From Pseudomonadota bacterium (lineage in GTDB: Bacteria > Desulfobacterota > Desulfobulbia > Desulfobulbales > Desulfocapsaceae): a DNA stretch of 64,000 nucleotides. A model generated the notes under the pieces. That model was given only the letters and a program-made list of their open reading frames with translations, searched no databases and had not been told where the DNA came from. Positions 8,973 to 17,433 of this stretch are shown in pieces; within the stretch, counting starts at the first letter, position 1; each line of letters starts with the position of its first letter. The position numbers and the translations under genes were made by a program. The stretch covers positions 80,042-144,041 of the forward strand of contig JAHJNL010000031.1 of assembly GCA_018820855.1 (NCBI GenBank), read 5' to 3'.

Positions 8973-9009
8973 CTTAGCGATGCTTTTGTTTAGCCATGCT
9001 AAGTATAAT
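8973..9009 (+). promoter_or_regulatory. marR promoter with two SlyA-like operator boxes
   Basis: Two direct copies of TTAGCNATGCT lie at 8974-8984 and 8990-9000, 16 bases apart centre to centre. Each is close to the SlyA consensus TTAGCAAGCTAA, a known MarR-family site. A TATAAT sequence at 9004-9009 fits a -10 box abutting the second copy. The likely reading is autorepression of the marR-efflux operon by its own first product. Confidence 0.6.
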
Positions 9010-9041
9010 ATAAATTATCTGGAGAGAGTGGTTAAGGAAGA

Positions 9042-9530
9042 ATGGTCAGTGAAAAAACAATAGAGCAGGCTCGCTTCATTGCTGCGGCAGGACGAAAACT
9101 GAAAAGCAGGATGTTTGCCATCCAGTCCGGAGTGCGTGAGGGATGTGCCACGTGCAAAGGGGTAGAGCTCTCCATGGCTCAGGTGCATACCCTGATGACG
9201 ATTCAAGGTTGCGGAGAGTGTACTATCTCCAATCTGGCGAATCTCCTCGGGGTCTCTGCTCCTTCGGCTTCATGTATGGTGGAGCGCTTGGTGGACAAGG
9301 GGCTCCTGCATCGGGAACGGAGCCGAAAGGACCGAAGAAAGGTGGTTGTTCGCCTCTCTGAACAGGCTGCCAGGCATATGCAGAAGATGGAAGAGGAAGT
9401 GTTGGCCACCTTTGTTGATTTGGTGGAAAAGGTGGGCCCTGAGACTGCAGAGAAATGGTGCGAGGTGTTCGCCCGGGTGGAACAGGTCATGGCAGCTGGA
9501 GAGCAAGGTAAGGTGAGAGATGATGAGTGA
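9042..9530 (+). CDS. MarR-family transcriptional regulator
   Basis: A dimeric winged-helix repressor of 162 residues. The wHTH spans about residues 50-115: the recognition-helix region is SNLANLLGVSAPSASCMVERLVDKGLL and the wing is RERSRKDRRKVVVRLSE. An unusual Cys-rich insert (REGCATCKGVELS, plus GCGEC near 58) adds four cysteines before and in the first helices, suggesting a redox or metal input. It heads the RND efflux operon and overlaps the adaptor start by 11 bases. The boxes at 8973-9003 are its probable operators. Confidence 0.9.
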   Translation: MVSEKTIEQARFIAAAGRKLKSRMFAIQSGVREGCATCKGVELSMAQVHTLMTIQGCGECTISNLANLLGVSAPSASCMVERLVDKGLLHRERSRKDRRKVVVRLSEQAARHMQKMEEEVLATFVDLVEKVGPETAEKWCEVFARVEQVMAAGEQGKVRDDE

Positions 9531-10737
9531 GCAACAGGAAAAGTCTGTACGTGGAACTGTAATTATCAGGGTTGTTGCCTGCCTGTTGATTCTGGCGGTC
9601 AGCTTTGGCGGGTTTCGTTTTTTGAAAAATAGAAAAAAGGTACCTGCTCAGGCAGAACAGGTGGAACGTCCTCTCAAGGTGGAGGCTGTTTCTGCAGTAT
9701 TTGTCGAGGTTCCGGTGGTAATCGAGGCTCATGGTGAACTGCGTTCCATACGCAGGGTGGATATCGCCGCCGAGGTGGCCGGGAGTGTGGTCGAGGTTCA
9801 CCCCCGCCTTCAGACCGGAGAGGTGATTCCGGAAGGGGAGCTGCTCTTTGCCATCGATGATCGGGATTACCGGAGCGAATATGAGAGCAATAAGGTACGC
9901 CTTGGCATCCTTAGCCGGGACAGGGAACTGACCCAAAAAGATCTGCAACGGATACAGACTCTTTTTGAGAAGAATAAGGTGGGGACCAGGGCCGGGGTGG
10001 AAAAGGCAGAGCAGGCAGCCAACAATGCCGCCGATCGCCTGGCTCAGGTCAGGCAGGCAATGACCCGTGCTGCCATTAACCTGGAACGTTGTCGGGTGAC
10101 CGCCCCTTTTTCCTGCAGGATAACCAGTAAAAATATAGAAAAGGGGCAGTACGTGTCTCCTGGCAAGATCGTTCTCGGTCTTGCCGATGATTCCGTCCTG
10201 GAGCTGGAGGTGCCGGTGGATAGCCGTGATGCCTTGGAATGGCTGCAGTTTGCAGTTGCTGAGAATGGTGGCAAGGCAACTGAAGCCTGGTTCTCCAAGC
10301 TGCAGCCGGTGCAATGTAAGGTGAACTGGACAGAGGATCCAAAGAACCAGGCCGTGGCTATCCTGGATCGGGTCAGTCTCTTTGATGAAAAGACCAGGAC
10401 AGTAAAGGTAGTTCTGCGCATAGAGGGAAAACAGTTTGAAGATCGGCTTGAAGTGCTTCCCCTGGTTGCCGGGATGTTCTGCCGGGCCGAGATTCCCGGA
10501 CGTTCATTACAGCAGGTAGTGGAATTGCCGCGTTGGGCTGTAAGTTTTAAGAATACCGTCTATGTGATACGGGAAGGGCGGTTGCAGACAGTTCCTGTGA
10601 AGGTGGCCAGGGTCCAGGCAAATAAGGCCTATATCAGTGAGGGACTGGCGGAAGGAGACATGGTGATCACCACCCGTCTGGCCAACCCCCTGGAGCGCAG
10701 TCTGGTTCAGATCAGTAACCAATCCCACGTGGAGTAA
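9520..10737 (+). CDS. RND efflux periplasmic adaptor (HlyD/AcrA family)
   Basis: Links the inner-membrane RND pump to the outer-membrane channel. The N-terminal membrane anchor is about residues 12-30. A lipoyl-type half (VDIAAEVAGSVVEVHPRLQTGEVIPEGELLFAIDDRDY), a coiled-coil hairpin (about 110-180), the matching lipoyl half (CRVTAPFSCRI) and a beta-barrel/MP domain follow. The 405-residue length is normal. ATG 9520 or 9523 may be used. The stop overlaps the pump start as TAATG, so expression is coupled. Confidence 0.92.
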   Translation: MMSEQQEKSVRGTVIIRVVACLLILAVSFGGFRFLKNRKKVPAQAEQVERPLKVEAVSAVFVEVPVVIEAHGELRSIRRVDIAAEVAGSVVEVHPRLQTGEVIPEGELLFAIDDRDYRSEYESNKVRLGILSRDRELTQKDLQRIQTLFEKNKVGTRAGVEKAEQAANNAADRLAQVRQAMTRAAINLERCRVTAPFSCRITSKNIEKGQYVSPGKIVLGLADDSVLELEVPVDSRDALEWLQFAVAENGGKATEAWFSKLQPVQCKVNWTEDPKNQAVAILDRVSLFDEKTRTVKVVLRIEGKQFEDRLEVLPLVAGMFCRAEIPGRSLQQVVELPRWAVSFKNTVYVIREGRLQTVPVKVARVQANKAYISEGLAEGDMVITTRLANPLERSLVQISNQSHVE

Positions 10738-13700
10738 TGATGAACAAGCTGCTTGCATCTTTTGCCCGGAATACGGTTTTTGCCAATATTCTTCTTTTTC
10801 TTATCTTTTTTGTCGGATTGCTGGCGACCAAGTCTATGGTTCGTGAGAGTTTTCCTGAGTTTTCCATCGATATGATCTCCATCACGGTTTCCTACCCCGG
10901 GGCCGACCCGGAAGAGGTGGAGGAGGGCGTCAATCAGAAGATTGAAGAGGCCCTGGAATCTGTAGAGGGGATCAAGCAGTACACCACAAAATCGGCCGAG
11001 AATTCGGCCTCGGTCACCATCGAGGTAAAGGAAGGCTATGACGTCTCCGAGGTCCTGGATAAGGTCCGCTCCCATGTCAATGCCATATCCACCCTGCCCA
11101 TTGATGCGGAAAAGCCTATTATCCGTGAGATTGTGCGGAAACAGGTGGTCATGCTCCTCTCCCTTTCCGGGGATTTGACTGAGAAACAGCTGAAACAGTG
11201 GGGGGAGCAGATCAAGGATGAGGTGAAGCAGCTTCCGGAAATTTCCCAGGTGGAGGCCTACGGTATCAGAGAGTATGAGATCGGTATCGAGATCTCGGAG
11301 GAGCGTTTGCGCAGATACGGACTGACCTTTGAGCAGGTGGCCTCTGCCGTGCGTAAATCCAGCCTTAACCTGGCCGGCGGCACCTTGCGGACCACTGGTG
11401 AGGAAATTCGAATACGGACGGTGGGCCGCAAGTACACCGGCGAAGAGTTGGCGCAGATTGTTGTTCTGGCCCGTCCCGGCGGCGAGATAATTACACTCGA
11501 CCGGATTGCCGAGATCAGGGACGGTTTTACTGAGGACCCCATTTTTGCCTCCATCGATGATAAGCCCGCCATGTTTGTGCAGGTTTCCAAGACCGAGGAC
11601 GAGGATGCCATCCTGATTTCCGATGCCATTACCCGTTTTGTCGAGAATAAACAGGAGGTCCTTCCTCCAGGAGTCCATATCTCTGTCTTTTATGATACTA
11701 CGGATTCCTTGCGGGCCAGAATTAACCTCCTGACCCGCAACGGTGTCATCGGACTCTGTCTGGTCTTCTTCCTGCTCTGGCTTTTTCTCGATCTGCGTCT
11801 TTCGTTCTGGGCAGGCATGGGCATTCCCATCTCCATTGCCGGTGCCATGTTTATCCTCTGGTCCGTAGGGGCCACCATTAACATGATCTCGCTCTTCGGC
11901 CTGATCATGGTTCTTGGTATTGTGGTTGATGATGCCATTGTGGTGGGTGAGGCCATTTATGTTCACCGAAAGCGGGGTGAGCCTCCTCTGCAGGCAGCTA
12001 TAAACGGGGTTTCAGAGGTGGCCATGCCGGTGCTTGCGGCTGTCACCACCACCATCGTCGCCTTCATTCCTCTCTCCTATGTGGGAGGGGTCATGGGCAA
12101 GTTTATTTCCATCCTGCCCATGGTGGTGGTCTCCTGCCTCCTGATTTCCCTGGTGGAGTCGCTTTTTCTGCTGCCGGCACATCTCAGTCATCTGCCGGAT
12201 CTGAACAGTCATCGCAAGCAGTGGCTGCCTTTTGAGCTCCTGGGGAGATTTCAGAGGGGCGTGAGCACAGGCCTGGAGGATTTTATCGAAAGACGCTACG
12301 TCCCTTTTATTACCGTGGTCTTGAACTGGCGCTACATCTCGCTTTCGCTTGCCATTGCCGTACTTATACTCAGTGTGGGCCTGGTCAAGGGCGGGCTGGT
12401 CAAGTTCCAGGTCTTTCCCAAACTCGACGGCTTTGTTATTACCTCCACGGTGGAGTTTCCCGAGGGGACACCCCCTGAACTCACCGGCGAAGCCCTGAAA
12501 CAGATCGAGGCCGCCTTTATCCGAGTGGCTGAGCGGACAGAGACCATAAGTGGAGAGCCATTGATTCGCCAGCGTCTGATGCTGGTGGGGCAGGCCCTTT
12601 CCGGGACTATGGGTGCCAGTGGTCCGCACCTGGGTTCTATCCAGATAATCCTCCTGCCCTCGGAGGACCGAGGCGTTCATTCCAATGATCTGCTCATCGC
12701 CTGGGAAAAGGAGCTGGGTACCATCCCCGGGGTGAAAAGTTTGACCTTTGAGGGAATGCAGGCCGGGCCATCGGGTGCTGAAATAGAGGTCTGGATGCAG
12801 GGTCGGGATATGAATGAGCTGGTTACTGCCTCTGAGAGTCTGCAGAAGAGTCTGGCGGAGTTTCAGGGCGTGTATCAGATTCGTTCAGATTATAGCCAGG
12901 GCAAGAATGAACTGCAGCTCAGTCTCAAACCCGAGGCCACCACCCTCGGTCTTTCGGTGGATGATCTGGCCAGGCAGGTCAATGCCGGTTTTTTTGGTCG
13001 TGAGGCCTTCCGTTTGCAACGGGGCCGTGACGACATCCGGGTCAAGGTCCGTTATACGGCCGATGAGCGCAGCCGCATTTCCGATTTTGAAAAGATGCAT
13101 ATTCGCACTGCAGATGGGCAGGAGGTGCCGCTTCTCTCGGTTGCCAATATCAGCTTTGCTCCCGGTTATTCCACCATTTCGCGTACGGATGGTATGCGCC
13201 GTATCGTGGTCACTGCTGAGGTGGACAGTCATCAGGCCAATGCCGGCGAAATCTTTGAAGAATTGGCTCGGACCACCTTCCGTGAACTGAAACAGGAGCA
13301 TAAGGATCTTTATCTCTCCATGCAGGGCTCCAAGAAAAATACCCGGGAATCCTTTGCTTCTCTGAAGATTGGTTTTCCCATTGCCATGGTCGGGATTTTT
13401 GTCATCATCGCCACCATGTTTCGTTCCTATATCCAGCCAGTTATCATTCTCTTTACCATCCCCTTCGGTATTATCGGGGCCATCGTCGGCCATCTGCTTA
13501 TGGGGTACAACCTGTCCATGATGTCGATCTTCGGTATGGTGGCTCTCTCAGGAGTGGTGATCAATGATGCCATTGTCCTCATTGAACGGGTGAATAAGAA
13601 CCTGGAAGGAGGGATGACACTTTTTGATGCCATCATCCAGGGTGGCGCGCGGCGTTTCCGCGCCATTTTTCTCACCTCCATCAGTACAGTCGGGGGATTG

Positions 13701-13931
13701 GCCCCCTTGATCATGGAGACTGATATGCAGGCCAAGTTTCTGATTCCCATGGCCCTGTCAGTGGCCGGTGGCGTGATCTTTGCCACCGGTCTGACCCTGG
13801 TGCTGATTCCCAGTTTGTTGGTGATCCTGAATGACCTGCGCAGGGTGGTGGTCAAGGGAGTACGTGGAGAATGGGTGTCGCGAGAAGCGGTTGAGCCTCG
13901 GACGAAGATGGCTGATGCAGAGAAACAATAA
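10737..13931 (+). CDS. RND efflux transporter permease
   Basis: Proton-driven inner-membrane exporter of the AcrB/MexB superfamily, 1064 residues. It has the two-fold repeat of a TM1 (FARNTVFANILLFLIFF) plus a large periplasmic loop. TM segments 2-6 follow, with GIVVDDAIVVGEAIYVH carrying the paired Asp of the proton relay in TM4. The second half mirrors this (SGVVINDAIVLIERVNK). Substrate cannot be read from sequence; the divergent loop sequence and lack of CzcA metal motifs favour organic compounds. Middle gene of marR-adaptor-pump-channel. Confidence 0.95.
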   Translation: MMNKLLASFARNTVFANILLFLIFFVGLLATKSMVRESFPEFSIDMISITVSYPGADPEEVEEGVNQKIEEALESVEGIKQYTTKSAENSASVTIEVKEGYDVSEVLDKVRSHVNAISTLPIDAEKPIIREIVRKQVVMLLSLSGDLTEKQLKQWGEQIKDEVKQLPEISQVEAYGIREYEIGIEISEERLRRYGLTFEQVASAVRKSSLNLAGGTLRTTGEEIRIRTVGRKYTGEELAQIVVLARPGGEIITLDRIAEIRDGFTEDPIFASIDDKPAMFVQVSKTEDEDAILISDAITRFVENKQEVLPPGVHISVFYDTTDSLRARINLLTRNGVIGLCLVFFLLWLFLDLRLSFWAGMGIPISIAGAMFILWSVGATINMISLFGLIMVLGIVVDDAIVVGEAIYVHRKRGEPPLQAAINGVSEVAMPVLAAVTTTIVAFIPLSYVGGVMGKFISILPMVVVSCLLISLVESLFLLPAHLSHLPDLNSHRKQWLPFELLGRFQRGVSTGLEDFIERRYVPFITVVLNWRYISLSLAIAVLILSVGLVKGGLVKFQVFPKLDGFVITSTVEFPEGTPPELTGEALKQIEAAFIRVAERTETISGEPLIRQRLMLVGQALSGTMGASGPHLGSIQIILLPSEDRGVHSNDLLIAWEKELGTIPGVKSLTFEGMQAGPSGAEIEVWMQGRDMNELVTASESLQKSLAEFQGVYQIRSDYSQGKNELQLSLKPEATTLGLSVDDLARQVNAGFFGREAFRLQRGRDDIRVKVRYTADERSRISDFEKMHIRTADGQEVPLLSVANISFAPGYSTISRTDGMRRIVVTAEVDSHQANAGEIFEELARTTFRELKQEHKDLYLSMQGSKKNTRESFASLKIGFPIAMVGIFVIIATMFRSYIQPVIILFTIPFGIIGAIVGHLLMGYNLSMMSIFGMVALSGVVINDAIVLIERVNKNLEGGMTLFDAIIQGGARRFRAIFLTSISTVGGLAPLIMETDMQAKFLIPMALSVAGGVIFATGLTLVLIPSLLVILNDLRRVVVKGVRGEWVSREAVEPRTKMADAEKQ

Positions 13932-13947
13932 GAAGAGGAAAGTAGAC

Positions 13948-15336
13948 GTGAGCGGGAAAGAAATTTTTCTTCTAGTAGTATTGATAGGTGTGATGTGCCG
14001 ACCCTTTGTGGCTGCATCCGAAACTTTGGATGAACTGGCGGTTCTTGATCTGGAAACTGCCCAGCGCATTGCCCTTGCTGACAATCCGACACTTGCAGCA
14101 GCAGCAGAGCGGGTGGAACAGGCCCGGCAGCGGATTGATCAGGCCCGTGCCCTGTATTGGCCGAGCGTTGATGCCGGCGGCTCTGCTGCTGCAAACAGGT
14201 TGTCTGAACATGCTGCTGCGGCTCAATCTTTGCTTATGGGGGGAGCTGATGTGGCCCGGGACAACGAAAACTATCAGGTTTCTCTTGGCGCCTCCTGGCT
14301 CCTCTTTGATGGTTTTTCCCGAAAATTTTCCAACCTGATAGCCGACTATGGGCAGCAGGGGAGCGAGCAGGCGAGAAAAGACGGCATGCGGCTTCTCCTT
14401 CAATCTGTGGCTGAGAGTTACTACGGAGCCCAGCTTGCTCTGTATAACAAGGCCATTGCCGAGGCAGATTTTGAATTTAATTCCAAACAGCTCGATGAGG
14501 CCCGAACCAGTATGGAGGCTGGGGCAGGATCGCTTTCTGCGGTGCTTAACTTCCAGGTGCAGATGAACAACGCCCGTACCGAGATCCTGCTGGCCGAACG
14601 GGACTATGAACTGGCCCTCTACGGCCTGGCGGTCTTGTTGGGGAGAAAGAGTGGACAGATGCCCGAGGGACTGGAACTGGCCAAGGTGGATATGGTGGAG
14701 AAAGAGCAGTTTTACGACCTGTCCACAGAACAGTTACTTACTGCTGCACTAAGCAATCGCCCTGATCTGTTAGGCCAGGGAATCAAGCTGCAGCAGGCAG
14801 AGTCTACTGTTGGGGCCAATCAGGCCGTCTTTTACCCTAAGGTCTCCTTGAACGGTTCTGTTGATGGTAAACGCACAGATGATGTGGATTTTGAGGGCGC
14901 TGATTTCGGCTCTGTCCTGTCTGTCAATCTTTCTTACAATCTCTTCCGAGGTGGGGGCGATCAGGCCCGGATTGCGGAGGCCAGGGCCTCCAAACGTGAA
15001 GCGGCCAGGCTTCTGGAACAGCAGAGAAACAAAGTGTTGAGTGAAGTACGACAGGCCATTACCAGACTGGAACAGGCCCGCCAGCAGCTCCTGCTGCAGC
15101 GCGCCTCAGTGCAACTCGTGGAGCAGACCCGGGACCTGGTCCAGGAAGGCTACCGGGTGGGGCAGGAATCCTTGGCCCGTTTGAACGAGGTGCAACGGGA
15201 TCTGGTGCGGACCCAGTCCCGTCTGGCCTTGGCCCTGGTAGCCCTTTACACCAATCGACAGGGTCTGACAACCGCCACCGGAGAGTCCCTGCTTCCCTAT
15301 ATGGGTGACCAGACAGCACAGAACCTGTCGCAATAA
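13948..15336 (+). CDS. TolC-family outer membrane efflux channel
   Basis: Outer-membrane exit duct for the RND system. The two OEP repeats are visible: LDLETAQRIALADNPTLAAAAERVEQARQ near the N-terminus and LTAALSNRPDLLGQGIKLQQAES mid-protein, with long Ala/Gln-rich coiled coils. I chose GTG 13948. It lies 17 bases after the pump stop, has AAGAGGAAA at good spacing, and begins directly with a signal peptide (KEIFLLVVLIGVMCRPFVAA). An ATG at 13915 is possible but would overlap the pump and weaken the signal peptide. Mature length is about 440 residues. Confidence 0.88.
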   Translation: MSGKEIFLLVVLIGVMCRPFVAASETLDELAVLDLETAQRIALADNPTLAAAAERVEQARQRIDQARALYWPSVDAGGSAAANRLSEHAAAAQSLLMGGADVARDNENYQVSLGASWLLFDGFSRKFSNLIADYGQQGSEQARKDGMRLLLQSVAESYYGAQLALYNKAIAEADFEFNSKQLDEARTSMEAGAGSLSAVLNFQVQMNNARTEILLAERDYELALYGLAVLLGRKSGQMPEGLELAKVDMVEKEQFYDLSTEQLLTAALSNRPDLLGQGIKLQQAESTVGANQAVFYPKVSLNGSVDGKRTDDVDFEGADFGSVLSVNLSYNLFRGGGDQARIAEARASKREAARLLEQQRNKVLSEVRQAITRLEQARQQLLLQRASVQLVEQTRDLVQEGYRVGQESLARLNEVQRDLVRTQSRLALALVALYTNRQGLTTATGESLLPYMGDQTAQNLSQ

Positions 15337-15436
15337 ACCACCTAACCCTCTGTGCCAGCAGTCCACTCATAGACCTAAAGGTTACAGTTGCAGCAATGGC
15401 ACAGTCTTTTGGCTTTTTCAACCCGAAGCAGGTTGG

Positions 15437-17347
15437 TCATGTTTGAGATAATGCCTGCTTTACAGCCTGTCCCATCTGAGCCAGGCTGTAAGGTTTCTTG
15501 ACAAACTGACTTGCTCCCAGAAGAATGGTCTTTTGGACTTCATCATTCTCCGCAAAACCACTGGCAATAAGGGCTCGCTGCTTGGGATTTATCTTCAGGA
15601 TCTCTTCATATGTTTGGCGCCCGTTGATACCGGCATCCATGATCATATCAAGGACAATCAGATCCACTTCTTTCATCTTGATATAGTTGACGGCCTCTTC
15701 TCCACTGCTTACTGTATCAGTCTTATAACCAAGACTATCCAGAAGAGTGCGGGCAATCTTCTGTTGCTTTTCCTGGTCATCCACAACCAGTATATTTTCT
15801 CCGCATCCCCTGTATTGTTCAATGAAGGGTGAATCTGCCTCTTCCTCGACAGCCTTGTCGGTTATAGGAAAATAAAGGTTGAAGGTTGTACCGCCACCAT
15901 CACTTTGCACATCAATAAAGCCATCATGGTCATGAACCGTGTTCCAGACTATGGCCAATCCCAGGCCTGTTCCACTTCTTCCCATTACTTTTTTTGAATA
16001 AAACGGCTCAAATATTTTCTTCAGGCTTTTCTCTTCAATACCAGGACCGTCATCCCTGATACTGATGACAACATAGTCGCCTGCAGCTATAAGCTCATAC
16101 CCAAGAAAAGGATGATCAAGGGAGATATTTTTTGTGCTGACTGCAACCATGCCCTTTCCGTTAATCGCTTCTGCTGCATTACCGATCAGATTCATCAGGA
16201 TTTTATTAATGTGAACTGCAGAGCAATAGATATTTGAAACCCTGCACTCACAATCAAGCATGATATCAATATCTTTCAGCTGGGAGTCAAGTCCTTTTTC
16301 CTTGGTGGTGGCCACATAATTTCGTACAAGAATGTTCGCATCCCATACACGCTTTTGAGCAGTAGCACCCCTTGTTACAGTTATCAGATCCGAAACAACC
16401 GATGCTGCCTCTTGGCCTGCCTCCTGTATGAGCGTAATAATTTTTCTGTGCTCATGATTCTCACCCATTTGCATTAACAATAACTCCGGCAGCGTCACTA
16501 TACCGGAGAGAATATTATTCAAATCGTGGGCAACAGAACCGGCCATTAATCCAAGAGTTTCCATTTTATTGGTAATGGCTACCTGCTTCTGCAGTTCAAT
16601 CTTTTCCTGCTCAGCCTTGACCCTTTCGGTGATATCCCGAATAGCACAGACACGTACCTTCTTTCCTCGGTATTCCATATGCCTGCTGCTGGTCAAGATG
16701 GGAAATTGTTCTCCATTCTTTTTGAGACCTATGGTCTCGTGGGAACCAAAGGTCTTGTTTTTTATTCGTAACCTCACCTCAGGTAGAGAGACTGCGGGAA
16801 GAATGTTATCCAGTATCTGCTCACCGAGAAGTTCATTCTCCTGATAGCCAAACATATCAAAAAACTGTTTGTTGGCATCGAGTAACTGGCCATTGTCATG
16901 AATTACAATTCCTTCCCAGGATGCCTCTGCCATGGTCTTGGACCGTTCCTCACTGACTCTCAGGGCCTGTTCCAGACGACTGTGCGTCAGTGCTTTGCCA
17001 ATGGTCTTGAAAAGCAGATCATGATCTACCGGTTTTTTCAGGTAGTCATAAGCTCCTTTTTTCAAAGCCTCTATGGCTGTTGTCACCGTAGCATTTCCGG
17101 TCAACATAATTGTTGCTGCCCCCGAATTTTCACCCTTCAGATGGTCCATAATCTGATAGCCAAGCATGTCAGGTAACTCAACATCCAGAAGCAGAAGATC
17201 AAAGACATCCTTTGTCAAAAGCTCAACCGCTTCTTCTCCACTTTGGGCACTTGTCACCAGATAGCCGGACAGACTGAGAATTTCTGCTAAACTGTCACAA
17301 AAACGGGGTTCATCATCAACGAGAAGGATTCGTGTTGAAACGTTCAT
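15437..17347 (-). CDS. Hybrid histidine kinase: REC-PAS-HisKA-HATPase-REC
   Basis: A soluble 636-residue sensor kinase. Order: receiver at about 5-125 with acidic pair DDE and phospho-acceptor Asp55 (LLLLDVELPD); PAS at about 130-245; dimerisation/phosphotransfer domain with SVAHDLNNILSG near 262; HATPase with DDGPGI, GRSGTGLGLAIVW; C-terminal receiver with VVDDQEKQ and VLDMIMDAG. No transmembrane segment is seen. The N-terminal receiver suggests input by phosphorylation from another kinase. It is last in a three-gene minus-strand signalling operon, 86 bases after the HDOD kinase gene. Confidence 0.92.
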   Translation of the reverse strand: MNVSTRILLVDDEPRFCDSLAEILSLSGYLVTSAQSGEEAVELLTKDVFDLLLLDVELPDMLGYQIMDHLKGENSGAATIMLTGNATVTTAIEALKKGAYDYLKKPVDHDLLFKTIGKALTHSRLEQALRVSEERSKTMAEASWEGIVIHDNGQLLDANKQFFDMFGYQENELLGEQILDNILPAVSLPEVRLRIKNKTFGSHETIGLKKNGEQFPILTSSRHMEYRGKKVRVCAIRDITERVKAEQEKIELQKQVAITNKMETLGLMAGSVAHDLNNILSGIVTLPELLLMQMGENHEHRKIITLIQEAGQEAASVVSDLITVTRGATAQKRVWDANILVRNYVATTKEKGLDSQLKDIDIMLDCECRVSNIYCSAVHINKILMNLIGNAAEAINGKGMVAVSTKNISLDHPFLGYELIAAGDYVVISIRDDGPGIEEKSLKKIFEPFYSKKVMGRSGTGLGLAIVWNTVHDHDGFIDVQSDGGGTTFNLYFPITDKAVEEEADSPFIEQYRGCGENILVVDDQEKQQKIARTLLDSLGYKTDTVSSGEEAVNYIKMKEVDLIVLDMIMDAGINGRQTYEEILKINPKQRALIASGFAENDEVQKTILLGASQFVKKPYSLAQMGQAVKQALSQT

Positions 17348-17433
17348 TTTGATACCTGTTGGGACTGCGTAGAAAATAAATCCAAACTGATTCTTGTCGA
17401 AATTTTCAGTGGCCGGAGCTTTAGGCTGACATA

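Noticed and set aside
10707..11966. 419-codon minus-strand frame opposite the RND pump
   Set aside because: His/Asp/Gly-rich shadow of a clearly conserved transporter gene.
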